Below, in pieces: positions 60,027 to 64,000 of a DNA stretch of 64,000 bases; position 1 is the stretch's first letter, and each line of letters opens with the position of its first letter. A model generated the notes under the pieces. The model searched no databases, was not told the DNA's origin, and saw only the letters and a program-made list of their open reading frames with translations. The position numbers and the translations under genes are program-made. Source of the DNA: Deltaproteobacteria bacterium (lineage in GTDB: Bacteria; Myxococcota; Myxococcia; Myxococcales; SZAS-1); contig JAFEBB010000028.1 in assembly GCA_018266075.1 (NCBI GenBank), positions 25,666 to 89,665 of the forward strand. Direction: 5' to 3'.

Positions 60027-62556
60027 GACGCTCGCCACCCTCGCCGCGTTGCTGCTGCTGACGCTCGCGATGCCGGCCCGCGCGGATCAGCGCGCCGACG
60101 CGCGTCGCCACTTCCGCGACGGCATGTCGCTCATCGCCGCCGGTCACTACGACGACGGCATCAATGAGCTGCGTCAGGCCTACGCCATCAAGCCGCACCC
60201 CGCGGTGCTCTTCAACATCGGCAAGGCGTACCAGGACGCGGGCCGGATCACCGAAGCCATCGACGCGTTCCAGCAGTACCTGACCTACGAGCCGCAGGAC
60301 GCCGACGACGTCCGCGCGCGCATCGCAAATCTGGAGAAGCTGATTCCGGCGCCGCAGGAGGCCAAGCCCGAGCCGAAGTCCCCCTTGGGGGAGGCTTCGC
60401 ACCCGGAGCCCACGCCGGTGAAGAACGCCGCGGTCGACGAGGCCAGCCGCAAGCGCATGGACGAGCTGCTCACCCGCCTCGACGCCGCGGTGGAGAAGGC
60501 CGAGAAGCTCAACGCCACGCCCGTCGCCGAGCCCGCGCCCAAGCCCGCTGCGGAAGCGACGGCGCCCGTGAATTCGTCGGAGACGCAAGAGGACCTCGCG
60601 CAGAACCAGGGCGACGCGTACGAAGAAGTGGTCGTCACCGCGAGCCGCTACGCGCAGAACGCGCTCCAGGCGCCCGCCGCCACCACCACCATCACCGCCG
60701 ACGAGATCGGTCTCTCCGGCGCCACGAACTTGCCCGAGCTCTTGCGCCGCGTGCCCGGCGTGGACGTGATGCGCATGGGCGTGGGCTCGGCCGACGTTTC
60801 CATCCGCGGCTTCAACCAGCGCGTGGCCAACAAGCTGCTGGTGCTCGTCGATGGCCGCTCCGTGTACGAGGACTTCCTCGGCCTGACGATCTTCGAAGAG
60901 CTGCCCATCCAGCTCGACGAGATCGAGCGCATCGAGATCATCCGCGGCCCGGGCAGCGCGCTCTACGGCGCCAACGCGTTCGTGGGCGTGGTGAACATCA
61001 TCACCAAGCACCCGGGCGTGGGCGCGACGGCGATCGCCAAGGTCGGCGGCGGCAGCGGCAACCAGGGCCTGGGCGAGTTCATCGCCAGCGGCCGCAACGG
61101 GCGCTTCAGCTACCGCTTGAGCGGCGGGTACCAGCAGGCCGACAAGTGGAGCGTCGACTTCGATCCCACCCGCGCGGACTTCACGCCGCAGTCGGACAAC
61201 CCCAACCTCGCGCTGCAGTCGACGAAGGCCAACGGCGTGGCCTCGGTGCGCCTCTCGCGCGACGCGGAGGTCTCGCTCGCCGCCGGCGTGAACAAGTACT
61301 TCACCGAGATCTACCCGCTGGGCCTCTTGCGCAACGACTCGCTCGACGGCACCCACCTCTACAACCAGGCCAACCTCGACGCGGGACCGTTCCAGGTGCG
61401 CATCTTCTGGAACCACCTGCAGGGCGCCGCAACGCCGCAGTATCAGGCCGTGGGTCAGCGCTCGCTGGCGACGAGCCTGGTGTCGAACGTGCTCGACGCG
61501 GACACCCAGCTCGAGCAGGGCTTCCACCTCGCCGGAGAGCACCGCATCACGCTCGGCGCGGGCTACCGGCTCAAGGCCGAGCGCTGGGACTACCTCGACC
61601 AGAACCCGGTGGAGCACCACTTCAGCGCGTTCATCCAGGAGGAGTACCGGCCCATCCAGAAGCTGGCGATCACCGGCTCGCTGCGCGCCGACCGCCACCC
61701 GCTCCTCGACGACGGCAAGCCCGGCTTCGCCATCTCGCCGCGCGGCTCGGCGGTCTACCAGGTGACCGACGGCCAGGCCGTGCACGCCTCGGTGGGCACC
61801 GCGTTCCGCGAGCCGACGTTCGTGGAGAGCTACACCCACCTGCTGGTGCCCGTGCCCGGCCAGGCCAACGTGGCCGTGCTCACCGTGGGCAACCCGGCGC
61901 TCAAGCCGGAGAACGTGTTCAGCATGGAGCTCGGCTACCGTGTGGAGCTCGCGAGCGCGCAGTTCGATCTCACCGGCTACCGCAACACGGTGAAGAACCT
62001 CATCGAGCTCTCGCCGCTGACGACCACGCCTGCGGGCGCGAGCTACGACGGCGCGAGCAACGAGTTCGTGGCCGGCCAGTCGCAGTTCATCAACGATACG
62101 CCGGTGTACACCGCGCTCGGCGGCGAGCTCGGCGCCAAGCTCTTCCCCGTGGACCGCTTGGGCCTGCGCGGCTCGTTCGCGCTCGAGTCCATCAGCGCCA
62201 CCGGCATCGACGCCACCCACTGCGGCCCGTGTCAGGAAGTTCCGGCGGTGAAGCTCTACCTCGGCGCCAGCTACCGCACCGACTTCCACCTCGATCTCAA
62301 CCTCGACGGCAGCTACGTCTCGTCGACCACGTGGATCGAGCGCGCGCCGGATCCGACGAACCTCACCGAGATCGCCTTCACCGCCTTCCCGCTCGGCGCC
62401 TACGCCGACGTGAACGCGCGCGTGGGCTACCGCTTCTTCGACGACCACCTGGAGGCCGCGGTCATCGGCCAGAACCTCGCCGCCGCGCACCAGGAGCACC
62501 CCTTCGGAAACCAGCTCGAGACCCGGGTCCTGGCCACCCTGGGAGGGAGCCTCTGA
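60010..62556 (+). CDS. TPR-fused TonB-dependent outer membrane receptor
   Basis: An 848-residue receptor. A signal peptide (TLATLAALLLLTLAMPARA) is followed by a TPR-like periplasmic domain (~28-105; ARRHFRDGMSLIAAGHYDDGINELRQAY, ITEAIDAFQQYLTYEP), a Pro/Ala linker, a TonB box-like EEVVVTAS (near 204), a plug (ITADEIGLSGATNLPELLRRVPGVDV... IEIIRGPGSALYGANAFVGVVNIITK) and a C-terminal barrel of about 520 residues. TPR modules are unusual on such receptors. Ligand unknown. ATG at 60010 lies inside the kinase gene. Confidence 0.85.
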   Translation: MTRTSRTLATLAALLLLTLAMPARADQRADARRHFRDGMSLIAAGHYDDGINELRQAYAIKPHPAVLFNIGKAYQDAGRITEAIDAFQQYLTYEPQDADDVRARIANLEKLIPAPQEAKPEPKSPLGEASHPEPTPVKNAAVDEASRKRMDELLTRLDAAVEKAEKLNATPVAEPAPKPAAEATAPVNSSETQEDLAQNQGDAYEEVVVTASRYAQNALQAPAATTTITADEIGLSGATNLPELLRRVPGVDVMRMGVGSADVSIRGFNQRVANKLLVLVDGRSVYEDFLGLTIFEELPIQLDEIERIEIIRGPGSALYGANAFVGVVNIITKHPGVGATAIAKVGGGSGNQGLGEFIASGRNGRFSYRLSGGYQQADKWSVDFDPTRADFTPQSDNPNLALQSTKANGVASVRLSRDAEVSLAAGVNKYFTEIYPLGLLRNDSLDGTHLYNQANLDAGPFQVRIFWNHLQGAATPQYQAVGQRSLATSLVSNVLDADTQLEQGFHLAGEHRITLGAGYRLKAERWDYLDQNPVEHHFSAFIQEEYRPIQKLAITGSLRADRHPLLDDGKPGFAISPRGSAVYQVTDGQAVHASVGTAFREPTFVESYTHLLVPVPGQANVAVLTVGNPALKPENVFSMELGYRVELASAQFDLTGYRNTVKNLIELSPLTTTPAGASYDGASNEFVAGQSQFINDTPVYTALGGELGAKLFPVDRLGLRGSFALESISATGIDATHCGPCQEVPAVKLYLGASYRTDFHLDLNLDGSYVSSTTWIERAPDPTNLTEIAFTAFPLGAYADVNARVGYRFFDDHLEAAVIGQNLAAAHQEHPFGNQLETRVLATLGGSL

Positions 62557-63881
62557 TGCGCGCCCTTCCTGCCATCGCCCTCGCCACCCTTCTCGCGGCC
62601 TGCTCCAGCCCGCCGGTGCAGACCTCCGCCGACCGATTGAACACGGCGATCACGACGACGCTCTCAGGACAGGTCGTCGTGGCCGGCGGCGCGCGCGGCG
62701 ACGCGGTGATCCTGCTCTACGAGGCCGCGCACCCGCCCGCGCCCTTCGGCACCGGTCATCCGATCGCGTTCGCGCTGGTGCCAGCGAGCACGCTCTTCGC
62801 CGGCGCGCTGCACGATGGCAATGCCCCCGGGCCGTTCGCGGCGTCGTACACCTTCCCCACCGTCGCGCCGGGCACGTACCTGGTGGCCGCGTTCCTCGAT
62901 TCTGACGCGTGTCTGACCGGCCCTTCGACCACCTGCCAGCTCTCGGACTTCGATCCCTTCTACATCGTCACCCGCGAGCCCAACGGCCACGACCAGCTCG
63001 GCGGACACGTGGACCAAAACGGCCAGCTGTTGCCGGTGCTCGTGCCTCAGGCGGATCCGGACGGGCATTTGGCGGCCGTGAGCGGCGTGCAGGTGGGCAT
63101 CGGCGCCACCGCGCTCCTCGATCGGCCGACGTTCAGCGTGGTGGGCGATCCCAACCAACTCGACGCCCAAGGTAACATTTCAGTTAGCAAGACCGAGCCC
63201 ACGTTCTTCGGGCTCAGCTCCCTGCCGCTGAACGCGTCGCCGGTGGTGGAGAAGCAGCCGGCGTTCCTGGTGCGCTACGTCGACGACGATCACGACGGCA
63301 AGCCCGACCTCTCGCCACTGGGCGTGCCCGCGCTCTGGCCCAAGATCTTCGTGCGCAAGATCGCGGATCCGGATCCGTCGAACGTGGTGCCCGCAGTGGC
63401 CGCCGGCCTGCGCGACGAGAACGACCTCGACGACGACGGCGTGCTCGACGCCGCCGGCAAGAGCTACGACCACCTGCTGCTCGTCGACGGCGGCGCGCCG
63501 CAGCTCATCAAGGCCGACGCCGCGCCGGATCTGGTGATCCTGCCCACGGCGTACGTCGACCAGCCCATCGCGGATCCGAACCTGGCGCTGGTGCCCGCGC
63601 AGCTCTACGCGCAGCTCGCGCTCCCCGACGGCGGCCCGGACATGGAAGCCGTGCTGCCCCAGACCACGCTGCCGGTGGCGGTGCTGCCCCAGGCCGTCGA
63701 CGCCAGCGGGCTCATCCCCGTGCCGCTCGCGGCCATCCCGCCCGGGCGCTACGCGGTGATCGTGGAGCAGTTCACCGGCCAGACCTGGCGCGTGCCCAAC
63801 GAGCTCTCGCCCGCGGTGGCGCCGGGCGTGGGCCTTACCCCGACGGGGTCCCAGGCCTTCACCTTCACGGTTGCGCCGTAG
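62556..63881 (+). CDS. Lipoprotein cotranslated with the TonB receptor
   Basis: A 441-residue lipoprotein; the signal ALPAIALATLLAACSSP has Cys as anchor. The start ATG at 62556 overlaps the receptor stop (TGATG) and has GGGAGGGAG upstream. The mature part is beta-rich (GQVVVAGGARGDAVILLYEA; PGTYLVAAFLDSDAC) and has Asp-rich loops (DDDHDGKPDLS, DENDLDDDGVLDAAG) resembling calcium-binding thrombospondin type-3/EF-like repeats. It may be the surface or periplasmic partner of the receptor. Not a known SusD. Confidence 0.75.
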   Translation: MRALPAIALATLLAACSSPPVQTSADRLNTAITTTLSGQVVVAGGARGDAVILLYEAAHPPAPFGTGHPIAFALVPASTLFAGALHDGNAPGPFAASYTFPTVAPGTYLVAAFLDSDACLTGPSTTCQLSDFDPFYIVTREPNGHDQLGGHVDQNGQLLPVLVPQADPDGHLAAVSGVQVGIGATALLDRPTFSVVGDPNQLDAQGNISVSKTEPTFFGLSSLPLNASPVVEKQPAFLVRYVDDDHDGKPDLSPLGVPALWPKIFVRKIADPDPSNVVPAVAAGLRDENDLDDDGVLDAAGKSYDHLLLVDGGAPQLIKADAAPDLVILPTAYVDQPIADPNLALVPAQLYAQLALPDGGPDMEAVLPQTTLPVAVLPQAVDASGLIPVPLAAIPPGRYAVIVEQFTGQTWRVPNELSPAVAPGVGLTPTGSQAFTFTVAP

Positions 63882-63905
63882 GTTCGCGCAGGGCGCTGGT
63901 CTAAG

Positions 63906-64000
63906 CCCAGAGATCGGTTGGGGCGAGCTCGGATCGCGCCGGGATTTTCGGCGAGGTCGAGGAGCGAGGAGGAGCGTGCCCGAAGGCACGTGACGACGCA
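63906..64000. mobile_element. 158-bp MITE-like repeat, copy 2 (cut by window end)
   Basis: Starts CCCAGAGATCGGTTG, 24 bases after the lipoprotein stop, in the same orientation as copy 1 at 15866. The 95 visible bases differ from it at 4 positions. The right inverted repeat would lie just beyond the window. Confidence 0.75.

Overview
This window is GC-rich, gene-dense bacterial chromosome, most likely from a member of the Myxococcota (myxobacteria and relatives). Four things point there: a surface protein ending in a MYXO-CTERM-like tail (Cys-containing motif, hydrophobic helix, Arg cluster); two Ser/Thr kinases of the Pkn type, each with a membrane anchor and a PEGA domain; many lipoproteins with Ser/Thr/Gly-rich linkers; and the makeup of the neighbourhood. 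I see no rRNA, tRNA, CRISPR array, transposase or phage gene, so this is core chromosome with small intergenic repeats.

Layout. (1) 1-290 is the end of a gene resembling a sigma-54 activator, closed by a strong terminator. (2) 385-13986 (minus) is a division and cell wall (dcw) operon read mraZ - STAS - rsmH - ftsL - ftsI - murE - murF - mraY - murD - ftsW - murG - TPR protein. Many junctions overlap or abut. It has a candidate promoter plus MraZ box. murC, murB and ftsQ/A/Z do not follow murG. (3) 14.3-25.3 kb is mixed: a lipoprotein, a small basic protein, a pseudo-peptidase, metK, an aromatic amino acid hydroxylase, a double-receiver regulator, a Yip1-like/DUF2752/plsY operon, rqcH, and a 28-residue Lys-rich protein with its own promoter. 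(4) 25.3-30.7 kb carries a Cys-rich lipoprotein, an exbB-exbD-tonB operon and a diguanylate cyclase. (5) 30.6-38.3 kb carries a degenerate hybrid histidine kinase, a GDPD phosphodiesterase with a 51-residue membrane partner, a HAD phosphatase, an XdhC protein, and two divergent citrate synthases, one with a DNA-binding domain. (6) 38.4-44.5 kb has an HtrA operon (57-aa protein, HtrA protease, DUF1844) and an ftsX-envC pair without ftsE. (7) 44.7-53.5 kb has a membrane Fe-S oxidoreductase, a beta-propeller lipoprotein, a pseudo-archaemetzincin and a lipoprotein/ABC exporter operon. (8) 53.5-63.9 kb has a DUF697/SHOCT protein, two PEGA Ser/Thr kinases, a MYXO-CTERM surface protein, and an overlapping operon of kinase, TPR-TonB-dependent receptor and lipoprotein.

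Working together: the dcw block and ftsX-envC serve septal peptidoglycan synthesis and splitting. ExbB-ExbD-TonB at 27-29 kb could energise the receptor at 60 kb. The kinase that overlaps the receptor gene suggests coupled signalling and uptake.

The least expected content is not a single large system. It is (a) several pseudoenzymes that have lost catalytic residues but keep their fold (archaemetzincin, M3-like peptidase, histidine kinase, LytM domain, STAS without phospho-Ser), and (b) a layered set of intergenic inverted-repeat families, including a 158-bp element with terminal inverted repeats, a 142-146 bp double hairpin, a 52-bp hairpin, AT-rich ATATC-N2-GATAT palindromes, and an over-represented GGATCCGGATCC palindrome.
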